A stretch of 64,000 bases of DNA, taken from an uncultured Nostocoides sp. GTDB taxonomy: Bacteria; Actinomycetota; Actinomycetes; Actinomycetales; Dermatophilaceae. The notes beneath the pieces were generated by a model. The model saw only the letters and a list, made by a program, of their open reading frames with translations, had not been told where the DNA came from and ran no database searches. The first letter of the stretch is position 1, and each line of letters starts with the position of its first letter. The stretch spans positions 1 through 64,000 of the forward strand of contig CALMQX010000036.1 in assembly GCA_937873315.1 (NCBI GenBank), read 5' to 3'. Shown in pieces: positions 22,800 through 30,470 of the stretch. A program made the position numbers and the translations under genes.

Positions 22800-23807
22800 C
22801 TAGTTCACCGGCTCGGATGGCACCTGAGAGGTTGCGGCCTGCTCAAGGTGCTCGGCGCGGCGCTTGGCCATCAGGCTGGTTGTCGTGACTACGGCGAGGA
22901 TGCCGACGATGACGGCCAGCGAGAACAGGGTCGGCACCTCGGGAATCCAGGTCCAGATGCCGTGAGCCCAGTGCAGGACCAACTTGGCACCGATGAAGGC
23001 GAGAATCGCCGCCAGCCCGTAGCCCAGGTGGGCCAGCGCACCGAGGGCGCCCTCGAGCACGAAGTAGAGCGCCCGCAGCCCCAAGAGGGCAAAGGCATTG
23101 GTCGCGAAGACGAGGTAGGGGTCCCCGGTGATGCCATAGACGGCAGGCACCGAGTCGATCGCGAAGACCAGGTCGGTCGACAGGATCGCGACCACCACAA
23201 GCGCGAGCGGGGTAAGGGCGCGCCGACCCTGATGACGCGCGCTCATCCGCGTCCCCTCGTAGGCATCTGTGACCGGCCAGATCTTCCGGATCATCCGCAC
23301 CGAACGCAGCGAGCCGATGTCCACGCTCTGATCGCCGTGCGAAAGCGCGTCACGGAATACCTTCACGGCCGTCAGCAGCAGGATCGCGCCGAAGAGGAGA
23401 AAGGCCCAAGAGAACCGGGCGATGAGTTCCGCGCCCAGATAGATGAAGATCCCACGCAGGACCAGCGCACCGGCCACGCCGATCAAGAGCACCCGTTGCT
23501 GAAGCTCCCGCGGCACGGCGAAGGCGGTGAGTAGCAACAAGAAGATGAACAGGTTGTCGACCGAGAGCGTCTTCTCGACCAGGTATCCGGTGTAGTACTC
23601 CACACCGGTTTGGCTTCCGTGTGCCTGCCAAACCCACACCCCGAAGGCCAGCGGGATGGCGACATAGAACGCCGACCAGGCCACGGCTTCGCGCATCGAG
23701 ACCTCATGCGGGCGCCGAGTCACCAGGAAGTCCACCAGGAGCAGGACAGCAATGGCACCAATGGTGAGCCCCCACACCATGGGGGTTCCGATTGAGGGAA
23801 GGGACAT
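22800..23807 (-). CDS. TerC-family integral membrane protein (Mn2+ efflux/homeostasis)
   Basis: A 335-residue TerC/Alx protein with about nine membrane helices. Seen: the acidic SVDNLFIF motif, ARFSWAFLLFGAILLLTAVKVFRDA, and the second acidic membrane motif STDLVFAIDSVPAV. TerC proteins are increasingly seen as manganese exporters supporting exported metalloenzymes. The ATG at 23807 is set by GAGGAG four bases upstream; an earlier in-frame GTG falls inside the riboswitch and is rejected. The leader carries a yybP-ykoY-like riboswitch and an RBS-masking hairpin. Confidence 0.9.
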   Translation of the reverse strand: MSLPSIGTPMVWGLTIGAIAVLLLVDFLVTRRPHEVSMREAVAWSAFYVAIPLAFGVWVWQAHGSQTGVEYYTGYLVEKTLSVDNLFIFLLLLTAFAVPRELQQRVLLIGVAGALVLRGIFIYLGAELIARFSWAFLLFGAILLLTAVKVFRDALSHGDQSVDIGSLRSVRMIRKIWPVTDAYEGTRMSARHQGRRALTPLALVVVAILSTDLVFAIDSVPAVYGITGDPYLVFATNAFALLGLRALYFVLEGALGALAHLGYGLAAILAFIGAKLVLHWAHGIWTWIPEVPTLFSLAVIVGILAVVTTTSLMAKRRAEHLEQAATSQVPSEPVN

Positions 23808-23813
23808 GACACT

Positions 23814-23836
23814 CCTCAGAACGTATGGTCCTGAGG
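23814..23836 (-). promoter_or_regulatory. RBS-sequestering hairpin of terC
   Basis: On the minus strand CCTCAGGAC pairs with GTTCTGAGG (one G-U) around loop CATAC. The 3' arm contains the first four bases of the terC ribosome-binding GAGGAG. The 5' arm overlaps the closing-stem bases of the riboswitch aptamer. Ligand-stabilised aptamer would therefore free the RBS. Mechanism is inference from complementarity. Confidence 0.6.
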
Positions 23837-23930
23837 TCTCCTTCACCGCGCGGAGCGCGGCCCGGAACCGGGAGTGGCCTGGGCTACTCGTACTGACCGG
23901 AACCGAATTGGGAAGTACTCCCCTCGTGGC
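23830..23930 (-). promoter_or_regulatory. yybP-ykoY-type Mn2+ riboswitch (probable)
   Basis: On the minus strand the leader of terC contains both hallmark loops of this class: GGGGAGTA near 23912-23922 and TGAAGGAGACCTC near 23834-23846. They are separated by GC-rich stems of about 60 bases that would bring them together around the metal. Adjacency to a TerC gene is the typical context. Boundaries are approximate; covariance scoring was not possible here. Confidence 0.7.
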
Positions 23931-24026
23931 TGACGAGGCTAGCCGAAGCGCCTAGAGTTTTGCAACATCAATGTGCGTTAATCCTGGGCAGGCGAGGGCC
24001 GACAGGCCTTTCAGGCTCGCCTCGCG

Positions 24027-24728
24027 TCAGGCCTGTGCCGTCGCGAATGGCCCGGTGACGACTTCGTGCCCCGCGGCCGCCCACATGGACGTGCCACCGC
24101 TCACCGAGTAGGCCTCGATACCGGAGCGACGCAGGAAGTCGGTGGCCTGCAGGCTGCGGTTGCCGCTCTGGCAGATCACATGCACGGGCAGGCCTTCGCG
24201 CAGCTCGTCCACATGCTCGGTCAGTCGGCTCAGGGACATCAGCTCGGCCGAGGGCACATGCCCGGCGCGGTATTCCATGGGCTCGCGAACATCGATCACC
24301 CGCACGCTGCCGTCAGCCAAACCGGCCGCCAGGTCAGCGACCGAGACCTCACGGGGCTTGTCGAGCAGCGCCCGCTGGGCCGCGACCTGCGCATGGATCT
24401 CCGTCATGTCGAGCGCCTTGACGGCGTCGATGACCTGCTCGAGTGAGGACGCCGGCAAGGCTCCCGGCTGCGAGAACACCAGCACGCCCTCGCGGAAGGC
24501 CATCAGCGTCGGGATGGAGGTGATCTGGGCGGCCGAGGCGATCCCGCGCTCAGCCTCGGTGTCGACCTTGCCGAAGACCACATCCGGGTGCTTCTCAGAG
24601 GCCGCCTCGAAGACCGGTGCGAACTGCCGGCAGGGTCCGCACCACTCCGCCCAAAAGTCCACGAGCAGAATGTCACTGGTCGTGACGACCTGCTCGAAAT
24701 CGGTGTCGGTCAGAGTGGTGGTGGCCAT
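24027..24728 (-). CDS. Thioredoxin-rhodanese fusion protein
   Basis: A 233-residue cytoplasmic two-domain protein. Residues 1 to about 105 are a thioredoxin fold with active site WCGPC (Cys30, Cys33). Residues about 125-230 are a rhodanese domain with the persulfide-accepting Cys186 in CQSGNRS. Such pairs handle sulfane sulfur, moving a persulfide from rhodanese Cys to thioredoxin. A perfect CsoR/CstR-type operator lies 43 bp upstream, supporting control by persulfide or copper. Divergent from the mycoredoxin gene. Confidence 0.93.
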   Translation of the reverse strand: MATTTLTDTDFEQVVTTSDILLVDFWAEWCGPCRQFAPVFEAASEKHPDVVFGKVDTEAERGIASAAQITSIPTLMAFREGVLVFSQPGALPASSLEQVIDAVKALDMTEIHAQVAAQRALLDKPREVSVADLAAGLADGSVRVIDVREPMEYRAGHVPSAELMSLSRLTEHVDELREGLPVHVICQSGNRSLQATDFLRRSGIEAYSVSGGTSMWAAAGHEVVTGPFATAQA

Positions 24729-24770
24729 GATGCTCCTTGAGGGAAGAACGGGTCTTGCCTAGTCTAGCAA

Positions 24771-24786
24771 ATACCCCCTGGGGTAT
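24771..24786. promoter_or_regulatory. CsoR/CstR-type operator ATACCCCCTGGGGTAT
   Basis: A perfect 7+7 palindrome (ATACCCC/GGGGTAT, 2-bp centre) lies in the 136-bp gap between the thioredoxin-rhodanese and mycoredoxin genes. C-tract/G-tract palindromes of this form are bound by the CsoR/RcnR/CstR family. With a rhodanese target, the persulfide sensor CstR is the best guess. The regulator gene is not in the window. Confidence 0.75.
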
Positions 24787-24864
24787 ATTCCATGGTCGCC
24801 GGCGACACCGCGGGCGGCATAATGAACCCTCCACACGCCGAGCCACCGCCAAGGAGCCCCCGAC

Positions 24865-25104
24865 ATGAGCGACACCCTCGAGGTCTTCTGGCGCCCGGGG
24901 TGCCCGTTCTGCACTGGCCTGCGCCTGGACCTCAAGGTCCGCGGGATCTCGGCACAGTGGCGCAACATCTGGGAGGACCCGGAGGCGGCCGCGATCGTGC
25001 GGGCAGCGAATGGCGGCAATGAAACCGTGCCCACCGTGCGCCTCGGCGAAGTGACCCTGACCAACCCCAGCGGACGTGAGGTCGCCCGACTCTTGGGCAA
25101 CTAG
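24865..25104 (+). CDS. Mycoredoxin / glutaredoxin-like protein
   Basis: A 79-residue thioredoxin-fold protein with active site GCPFC (Cys13, Cys16) and the TVPTV cis-Pro segment. This matches actinobacterial mycoredoxins, which reduce mycothiol mixed disulfides. RBS AAGGAG eight bases before the ATG. It shares its promoter region and the CsoR/CstR-type operator with the divergent thioredoxin-rhodanese gene, and its TAG overlaps the TAG of the convergent TetR gene in CTAG (25101-25104). Confidence 0.9.
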   Translation: MSDTLEVFWRPGCPFCTGLRLDLKVRGISAQWRNIWEDPEAAAIVRAANGGNETVPTVRLGEVTLTNPSGREVARLLGN

Positions 25105-25784
25105 GCCAGCTGGCCGGAATCCCAGCCGGCGGCATGCAGCCGCGCCACCGCATGAAGAATCAGATCCAGCGCGAAACCAAACTCCGCATCCTCATCGCAC
25201 CCGACTGCCCCCGGGCGTCGCTGCGAGGCGTCCTGGGCGATGGTCAGAATGCTGGGAAGTTCGGCGGGATCCACTGGCGGCGCGGTCGAGCGACCGGGAA
25301 CGCCCCCCGGGCCCGGATTGAACAACTCCGGACTGAATCCCCAGATCCTGTTACCCAGCGCGTGCATGGCGTGATGCGTCAGGTCGGCACTTAGCCCCCC
25401 GTCCAGGAAGCAGGCTGTCACCGCTTCCATATGCCGCAGCACCGCCGGCGTGCGCCGGGCACGGGTCTCGATCGCCCGCCGCAGCCACGGATGGGCGGCG
25501 AGGCCGGCGCGGGCGGCCAGGGCCAGCCCTGCGACCCGCTGGGGCCAGGTCGTCTCGGGATCCACGGAAAGTCCCGACCAGCCCTCGATGACCCGGTCGA
25601 CCATGGCGTCAAGCAGGTCCTCCTTGTCCGCAAGGTGCTTGTAGATCGCCATGGGGACCACGTCCAGCTCCTGCGCCAGGCGGCGCATGCTGACCGCGTC
25701 CAACCCCTCGCGATCGGCCAAGTCGACGGCCGCAGCGGTCACGGCAGCCCGCGTGAGGGTCTTGCGTGGTGCCCGGTTGGACAT
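25101..25784 (-). CDS. TetR/AcrR-family repressor
   Basis: A 227-residue regulator. It has an N-terminal helix-turn-helix (RAAVTAAAVDLADREGLDAVSMRRLAQEL, then IYKHLADKEDLLDAMVDRV) and a C-terminal TetR_C-type ligand domain. The start MSNRAPRK at 25784 is preferred over upstream in-frame ATGs because those lie inside the operators. Divergent from the DUF4386 gene; two matching palindromes between them suggest it represses both. Confidence 0.9.
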   Translation of the reverse strand: MSNRAPRKTLTRAAVTAAAVDLADREGLDAVSMRRLAQELDVVPMAIYKHLADKEDLLDAMVDRVIEGWSGLSVDPETTWPQRVAGLALAARAGLAAHPWLRRAIETRARRTPAVLRHMEAVTACFLDGGLSADLTHHAMHALGNRIWGFSPELFNPGPGGVPGRSTAPPVDPAELPSILTIAQDASQRRPGAVGCDEDAEFGFALDLILHAVARLHAAGWDSGQLA

Positions 25785-25810
25785 GGCCGTCCTTTGCTCG
25801 ACTTGACGTT

Positions 25811-25863
25811 GTGTACACCGTACACCTACAGTCGAGCGCGAACGAGGTGTACGCCGTATACCT
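25811..25863. promoter_or_regulatory. Paired TetR operators
   Basis: Two dyads with the same half-sites occur in the divergent gap: GTGTACACCGTACAC at 25811-25825 and AGGTGTACGCCGTATACCT at 25845-25863. The consensus is AGGTGTAC-N3-GTAYACCT. Each lies close to one gene start, so the adjacent TetR protein probably controls both directions. Confidence 0.7.
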
Positions 25864-25884
25864 CTCCGATTCCAGGAGCCACTG

Positions 25885-26544
25885 ATGTCTTCACCCCAGC
25901 GCACCGCCCGCATCGCCGGCGTGCTCTACTTCGTCACTCATGTCACCTCTGTGGCCGCGGCGCTGCTCTATGGCGGCTCCGCCAAGGATCCGCTGGCTCC
26001 ATTGGGGAGCCGACAGGCCGTGCTCACGGGGGCAGCCCTAGAGGTGATCCTGGCGGTGGCCGTTGTCGGGACCGGGGTCGCGCTCTATCCGCTGGTGCGC
26101 CGCTTCTCCGCCACCACCGCCACGGGCTACCTCGCGCTGCGCACGTTGGAGGCCTCGGTCATTCTCATGGGCGTCGTGGTCCTGCTGCCCGCGGTCGCAC
26201 GACCCGGGATCGCTGGCGACCCCGGACTGAGCACCCAGAGCGTTGACGCCCTCCGCCTGGTCCATGACTGGACCTTCCTGGTCGGCCCCGGGTTGGTGGT
26301 GCCCTTCCACACCGCGCTGCTGGCCGCTCTCCTGTGGCGCACGCGTCAGGTCCCCCGGATCGTTGCCGGCTTGGGCTTGGTGGGCGGGCCGCTCGTGGGT
26401 GCCATGAACCTTGCGGTGATGTTCGGGGTGTCCACGGTGATTCCGATCCTCGTCATCCCGGTCTTCGCCTGGGAGATCGGCCTGGCCGGGTACCTGATCC
26501 TGCGCGGATTCGCGGTTGACCGCAGCGCCCCTCAGGTCGGGTAG
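25885..26544 (+). CDS. DUF4386-family membrane protein
   Basis: A 219-residue membrane protein with about six helices, beginning RTARIAGVLYFVTHV, typical of DUF4386. Members are of unknown function and often sit beside TetR genes, as here. RBS CAGGAG 7 bases before ATG. Its last 13 bases overlap the convergent permease gene. Probably the regulatory target of the divergent TetR repressor. Confidence 0.8.
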   Translation: MSSPQRTARIAGVLYFVTHVTSVAAALLYGGSAKDPLAPLGSRQAVLTGAALEVILAVAVVGTGVALYPLVRRFSATTATGYLALRTLEASVILMGVVVLLPAVARPGIAGDPGLSTQSVDALRLVHDWTFLVGPGLVVPFHTALLAALLWRTRQVPRIVAGLGLVGGPLVGAMNLAVMFGVSTVIPILVIPVFAWEIGLAGYLILRGFAVDRSAPQVG

Positions 26545-27830
26545 TACCGCAGCCAGATATAGGGCACGCAGATCGCGATGGTCACTGCGGTGACGATGAG
26601 GCCGTACTTGGTGAAGGTCCAGAAGCTGATCGGGTGACCATTGCGTTTCGCGATGCCGGTCACCACCACGTTGGCGCTGGCGCCGATCGCGGTGGCATTC
26701 CCACCCAGATCGGAACCGAGTGCCAAGGACCACCACAAGGCCAACTTCTCCGGCGGCAGCCCCTGCGCTGGGCCAACGAGATCCAAGACCAACGGCGACA
26801 TGGTCGCGACATACGGGATGTTGTCCACGATTCCGGACAGCACGGCGGACCCCACGAGGACCGCCTGTGAGGCCAGCAGCCAGTTGCCATCGATGCTGCG
26901 CGCCAGGCTGCCCGCGAGTTCGCCGATGACTCCCTGGTGAACCAGGCTGCCGACCATGATGAAGAGCCCCGCGAAGAAGAGCAGCGTCTCCCACTCCACA
27001 TCGGCGAGATAGGCCTTGCTGTCTAAGCCCGAGATGAGGATCGCGGCGCCCGCACCGAGCAGCGCGATGACCGACGGCTCGATATGGGTCAGTGAATGCG
27101 TCACGAATCCGGTGAGGACCAGCGCGAGCACCACCAGGGTCCGCCGCAGCAGGCGCGCGTCCGCGATGGTCTCGCGCGGGGTGAGCGCCATCAGGGCCGC
27201 CGCCCGTTGCTCGTCGAATCGCAGATGCCTGCCCCAGAGCAGCCACGACAAGCCGATGAAGACCACCAGCAGCACGACGACGATGGGCGCGAGGTGGACC
27301 AGGAAATCGTTGAAGGACAGACCTGCTCGACTCGCGATGATGATATTCGGCGGGTCTCCAATGAGCGTTGCGGTGCCGCCGATATTGCTCGCCATGACTT
27401 CGGAAAGCAGGAAGGGCACCGGATCCAGGGCAAGTCGATCGCATAGCAAGAGCGTGACCGGAGCGATCAGCAGGACCGTGGTGACATTGTCGAGAAGGGC
27501 GGAGGCGATGGCCGTGATCATCGAGAGGGTGACCATCATCCGGAAGGGCCGGCCACGCGCCAGCTGTGCCGACCAGATGGCCAGGTACTCGAATACCCCT
27601 GTGTGACTGAGGATTCCGACCAGGATCATCATCCCGAAGAGCAGGAAGATGACATTCCAATCGATCCCCGTGCCTTCGGAGAAGAACATCTGGTGGCCAC
27701 GAACGGCGCCAATGACCACCATCAGAGCAGCGCCGGTAAGCGCCGCCACGCTCCGATTGACCTTCTCGGTGGCAATGACGACATAGGCCCCGACGAAGAC
27801 CGCCACCGCCAGGACGGCCGTCACACTCAT
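26532..27830 (-). CDS. ArsB/NhaD/SLC13-type ion permease
   Basis: A 432-residue transporter of the ion transporter superfamily with about 11-12 membrane helices and two inverted halves. Seen: MMILVGILSHTGVFE, DNVTTVLLIAPVT, the conserved NIGGTATLIGDPPNIII, and in the second half SGIVDNIPYVATM and DLGGNATAIGASANVV. Substrate may be Na+/H+, arsenite or a dicarboxylate and cannot be fixed from motifs. ATGA overlap with the CBS-domain gene upstream suggests regulated transport. Confidence 0.85.
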   Translation of the reverse strand: MSVTAVLAVAVFVGAYVVIATEKVNRSVAALTGAALMVVIGAVRGHQMFFSEGTGIDWNVIFLLFGMMILVGILSHTGVFEYLAIWSAQLARGRPFRMMVTLSMITAIASALLDNVTTVLLIAPVTLLLCDRLALDPVPFLLSEVMASNIGGTATLIGDPPNIIIASRAGLSFNDFLVHLAPIVVVLLVVFIGLSWLLWGRHLRFDEQRAAALMALTPRETIADARLLRRTLVVLALVLTGFVTHSLTHIEPSVIALLGAGAAILISGLDSKAYLADVEWETLLFFAGLFIMVGSLVHQGVIGELAGSLARSIDGNWLLASQAVLVGSAVLSGIVDNIPYVATMSPLVLDLVGPAQGLPPEKLALWWSLALGSDLGGNATAIGASANVVVTGIAKRNGHPISFWTFTKYGLIVTAVTIAICVPYIWLRYYPT

Positions 27831-28315
27831 GGCAGGTCCCGGCGCTCTGGCGGCTCCCCTGCCAGCGTGGCGATAGCGGCGAGCAGGCGCGGCAGCAGGA
27901 CCACGCCGTGATAGCGGCCCTGACGATCGACCACTGCGATGATCGGCAAATGGCCAGCGTCCATCGCGGATGCCAACTCGATCAGGGTGTCTTCCGGGAG
28001 CACCGAGGGCAGTGCAGCGGCGGTTACGCGCTTGGCATCGAGGAGTTGCCCGAGGGTGACCTGGCCGAGCCGATGACACAAGTGATCGGCATCGGCCTCG
28101 TCGAAGGCGTGTGCCAGCGCAGGGTCGTCCCGGACATATTGCGGCAGGACCACTCCCAGCAACTGGCTGCCCGGGATGACGGCCTGCGCTGCCCCAGCCG
28201 CATCGGCCACCACCAGTCCCGGGAGGCGGAATTCGGCGATCAGCCGCGCTGCTTCCGCGCCCGTGGTGCCACGGGTCACCGTGGGGATGTCGTCCACCAG
28301 GTCGGCGGCCTGCAT
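27827..28315 (-). CDS. CBS-domain protein
   Basis: A 162-residue protein with two CBS motifs: one at the N-terminus (TRGTTGAEAARLIAEFRLPGLVVAD), one at the C-terminus (LPEDTLIELASAMDAGHLPIIAVVDRQG). They form one nucleotide-sensing Bateman module. The start at MQAADLVDD is chosen because it opens the first CBS unit; an ATG 36 bp upstream is possible. Translational coupling to the permease suggests it senses adenine nucleotides for that transporter. Confidence 0.8.
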   Translation of the reverse strand: MQAADLVDDIPTVTRGTTGAEAARLIAEFRLPGLVVADAAGAAQAVIPGSQLLGVVLPQYVRDDPALAHAFDEADADHLCHRLGQVTLGQLLDAKRVTAAALPSVLPEDTLIELASAMDAGHLPIIAVVDRQGRYHGVVLLPRLLAAIATLAGEPPERRDLP

Positions 28316-28386
28316 AACTCCACTGTGCCTGAGCGGTTTCGAGGAAGCCATAGGTCGGCACCAAGGACGTCGCTAAGGTGCAGCCT

Positions 28387-29109
28387 ATGACCCCAGCCGC
28401 ACCCGCCCCTGAGCACCTGACTCCCACTCGATCGGCCAGTGCGGCATATGCCGCCACGGCGATCCTGGCCGGGGTCGGATTCGTCTTCGTCGGCTTCCTG
28501 ACCGCCATCGGCGCCTACGACGAAGTGCCGCCGGTCGGGCATGTCTATGGCGCCCACGTCGAGGGCTTCGCTGGCGTCATCTCACGTTTGGCGGATCACG
28601 TCAGCTACTTCACCGAGTGGTCGAATGCCGTGGTGGCCATCGCTTTTGGCATCGCGGCGTGGCGGCCCCATCCGCTGACCCGGGTCAAGCGCGTGCTGCT
28701 GGGCTCCGCCCTGGTGATGATCACCGTGACCGCGATCGTTTATCAGGTGCTGCTCGCACCGACCGCGCATGTGACGGGCTGGTCAGTGCTGACTAATCCG
28801 TGGCAGCACATCGTGGTGCCGGTCATGGTGGTGGTCGTCTACCTGGTCTGGGGCCCGCGTGGCTGGCTTCGACGCGACGTCATCCTGCCGATCCTGATCA
28901 TCCCGGTGGCCTGGCTGATCTGGGTGCTGACCCGGGGCGCCATCGTGGGGGCCTACCCGTACGGCTTCCTGGACGCCAGCACGCACGGCTGGCCAGCCGT
29001 GCTCACCACGGTGGCGATGATCCTGGCCTTCGGGGTCGCCTTGGCGCTCGGTTTCTGGGGTTTGGACATCGCCATCCGAGGACAGCAGCGGCGCCGGTTG
29101 GCCCGCTAA
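28387..29109 (+). CDS. Pr6Pr-family six-helix membrane protein
   Basis: A 240-residue integral membrane protein with six predicted helices. SYFTEWSNAVVAIAFGIAAWRP, NPWQHIVVPVMVVVVYLVWGPRGWL and the late PYGFLDAST are characteristic of the Pr6Pr/FAR-17a-AIG1-like group. Function unknown in bacteria. ATG 28387 with AAGG ten bases upstream; GTG 28378 is an alternative. Divergent from the CBS/permease pair. Confidence 0.8.
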   Translation: MTPAAPAPEHLTPTRSASAAYAATAILAGVGFVFVGFLTAIGAYDEVPPVGHVYGAHVEGFAGVISRLADHVSYFTEWSNAVVAIAFGIAAWRPHPLTRVKRVLLGSALVMITVTAIVYQVLLAPTAHVTGWSVLTNPWQHIVVPVMVVVVYLVWGPRGWLRRDVILPILIIPVAWLIWVLTRGAIVGAYPYGFLDASTHGWPAVLTTVAMILAFGVALALGFWGLDIAIRGQQRRRLAR

Positions 29110-29142
29110 GCCCGACCGTCCGCCGGGCCCACGGCCGGTGGG

Positions 29143-29613
29143 TCAGAGCGGCGGGTGCTCGCCCTTGATGACGAAGTAGGACCCACGGATCGTGCCCGCG
29201 AGCTTGGAGCGCTGACGCGCGAACTTGAAGGCGCCCAACTCCTCGGGGACCTCCATCCCGTCGCTCAACTTGAAGCCGACGGCCCGCTTACCACCCTCCG
29301 CTCGGGTGTACAGCACGTTGATGGCCAGCCCGGATTCATAGAAGACATGAACCCAGTGGATGCCATCGACCTCCGCGACACTGGCCTGGAGGGCAGGTGC
29401 GGCGATGACGATCCCGCGCTCCGCGTCCAGGATCTCGGCCACCCAGTTGACGATCGCGCGAGCGTCATCGGCCGAGTCGACGCGGAAGTCGTGGTCGTAC
29501 GTGTTCTTGAAGTAGCGCGCCTCATTGGCCCGCAGCCCGGCCAGCGCGTCCGCGACCGGTGAACTCTCCAGGCCCTCGGTGGACACCTGCGTGAAACTGA
29601 CCAACTCGCTCAT
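29143..29613 (-). CDS. Conserved protein of unknown function
   Basis: A 156-residue soluble protein, not recognised. It has no signal peptide or membrane segment and alternates charged and hydrophobic residues (FKNTYDHDFRVDSADDARAIVNW; HWVHVFYESGLAINVLYT). It ends in a basic region followed by IRGSYFVIKGEHPPL. The start is fixed by an AGGAGGGG ribosome site directly before ATG 29613. A stand-alone gene between the Pr6Pr gene and a TetR gene. Confidence 0.75.
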   Translation of the reverse strand: MSELVSFTQVSTEGLESSPVADALAGLRANEARYFKNTYDHDFRVDSADDARAIVNWVAEILDAERGIVIAAPALQASVAEVDGIHWVHVFYESGLAINVLYTRAEGGKRAVGFKLSDGMEVPEELGAFKFARQRSKLAGTIRGSYFVIKGEHPPL

Positions 29614-29728
29614 GGCCCCTCCTGGTGTGTGGTGTGACCGCTGTACGAGCCTCTCACACGGGTTAATCGCAACCTCGACGCACATATCCGTCGAGGGAAC
29701 GCGCAGCCGTCGTGCCGGAGCGGCCCGC

Positions 29729-30382
29729 CTAGCCCAACGCCGCCGCGAGGCGCCGCTCGATGCCGTCAAGCACGAGATCCAGTCCCGGCTCGAACTCACG
29801 CTCGAAGGAGTAGCCGGGCGTCATGATGACCTCCTGCGCGAACCATCCCATGTTCGGATAGGGCGAGAGCAGGTCGCTGAACGGCTCAGAAGTGATCATC
29901 TGAACTGCCTCTTGGCCAGACTCGAAGGGGAGCGAGGTCTCTTGGAGGACGAAGCCGTAGACAAAGGCGTCAATCGCGGCATACGCGAAGGCCACCTCTG
30001 CGGGCGGGAAGCCGGCCGCTCGCAGGCCGGCGATATTGGCGTCGTGATAGGCCAGGTTGGCCGGACCGGGAGCCCGGCGCGACTCCATGAGCGGCAACGC
30101 CCAGGGATGAACCCGCAGAACGGCGCGCAGCGAGACCGAGCGGCGGCGCATGCCCGCGCGCCAATCGCCATCGGCCGCCGGCAGCTCCACCTCGGCAAAG
30201 ACCGAGTCCACCATGGCGTCCAGGAGGACTGCCTTGTCCGCGAGATGGTGGTAGAGCGACATCGCTTCCACCCCCAGGTGACGCGCCAAGCCACGCATGC
30301 TGAGGTGGTCGATGCCCTGCTCATCGGCCAGCGAGATGGCAGCCGCGATGACGCCCTCGCGGGTGAGCTTGCGGGGCGGCAT
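29729..30382 (-). CDS. TetR-family repressor of the adjacent oxidoreductase
   Basis: A 217-residue TetR protein: HTH at the N-terminus (LTREGVIAAAISLADEQGIDHLSMRGLARHLGVE, YHHLADKAVLLDAMVD) and a TetR_C-type C-terminal domain of about 150 residues. The start at 30382 follows the HTH pattern; the octamer CGGCATAC (30377) covers its start codon. Divergent from the MDR-type oxidoreductase across 88 bp containing two dyads, the usual autoregulated pair. Confidence 0.9.
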   Translation of the reverse strand: MPPRKLTREGVIAAAISLADEQGIDHLSMRGLARHLGVEAMSLYHHLADKAVLLDAMVDSVFAEVELPAADGDWRAGMRRRSVSLRAVLRVHPWALPLMESRRAPGPANLAYHDANIAGLRAAGFPPAEVAFAYAAIDAFVYGFVLQETSLPFESGQEAVQMITSEPFSDLLSPYPNMGWFAQEVIMTPGYSFEREFEPGLDLVLDGIERRLAAALG

Positions 30383-30412
30383 ACGGGCTCCTCTGCGGCT
30401 GGCTTGCTTGCC

Positions 30413-30451
30413 TTACGGTGTAATGTTACGGTAGCAAACCTTACGCCGTAT
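30413..30451. promoter_or_regulatory. TetR operators upstream of the oxidoreductase
   Basis: Dyads TTACGGTGTAA (30413-30423) and TTACGCCGTAT (30441-30451) share a TTAC-N3-GTAA/T pattern, related to but distinct from the 25.8-kb operators. A third TTACGGT half-site lies between them. They cover the likely promoters of both divergent genes. Confidence 0.6.
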
Positions 30452-30470
30452 GGATTGAAGGAGCCTTCTC

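Noticed and set aside
23808..23846. Longer N-terminus for TerC starting at 23846.
   Set aside because: The added codons are exactly the riboswitch loop and RBS hairpin, while ATG 23807 has a good ribosome site.
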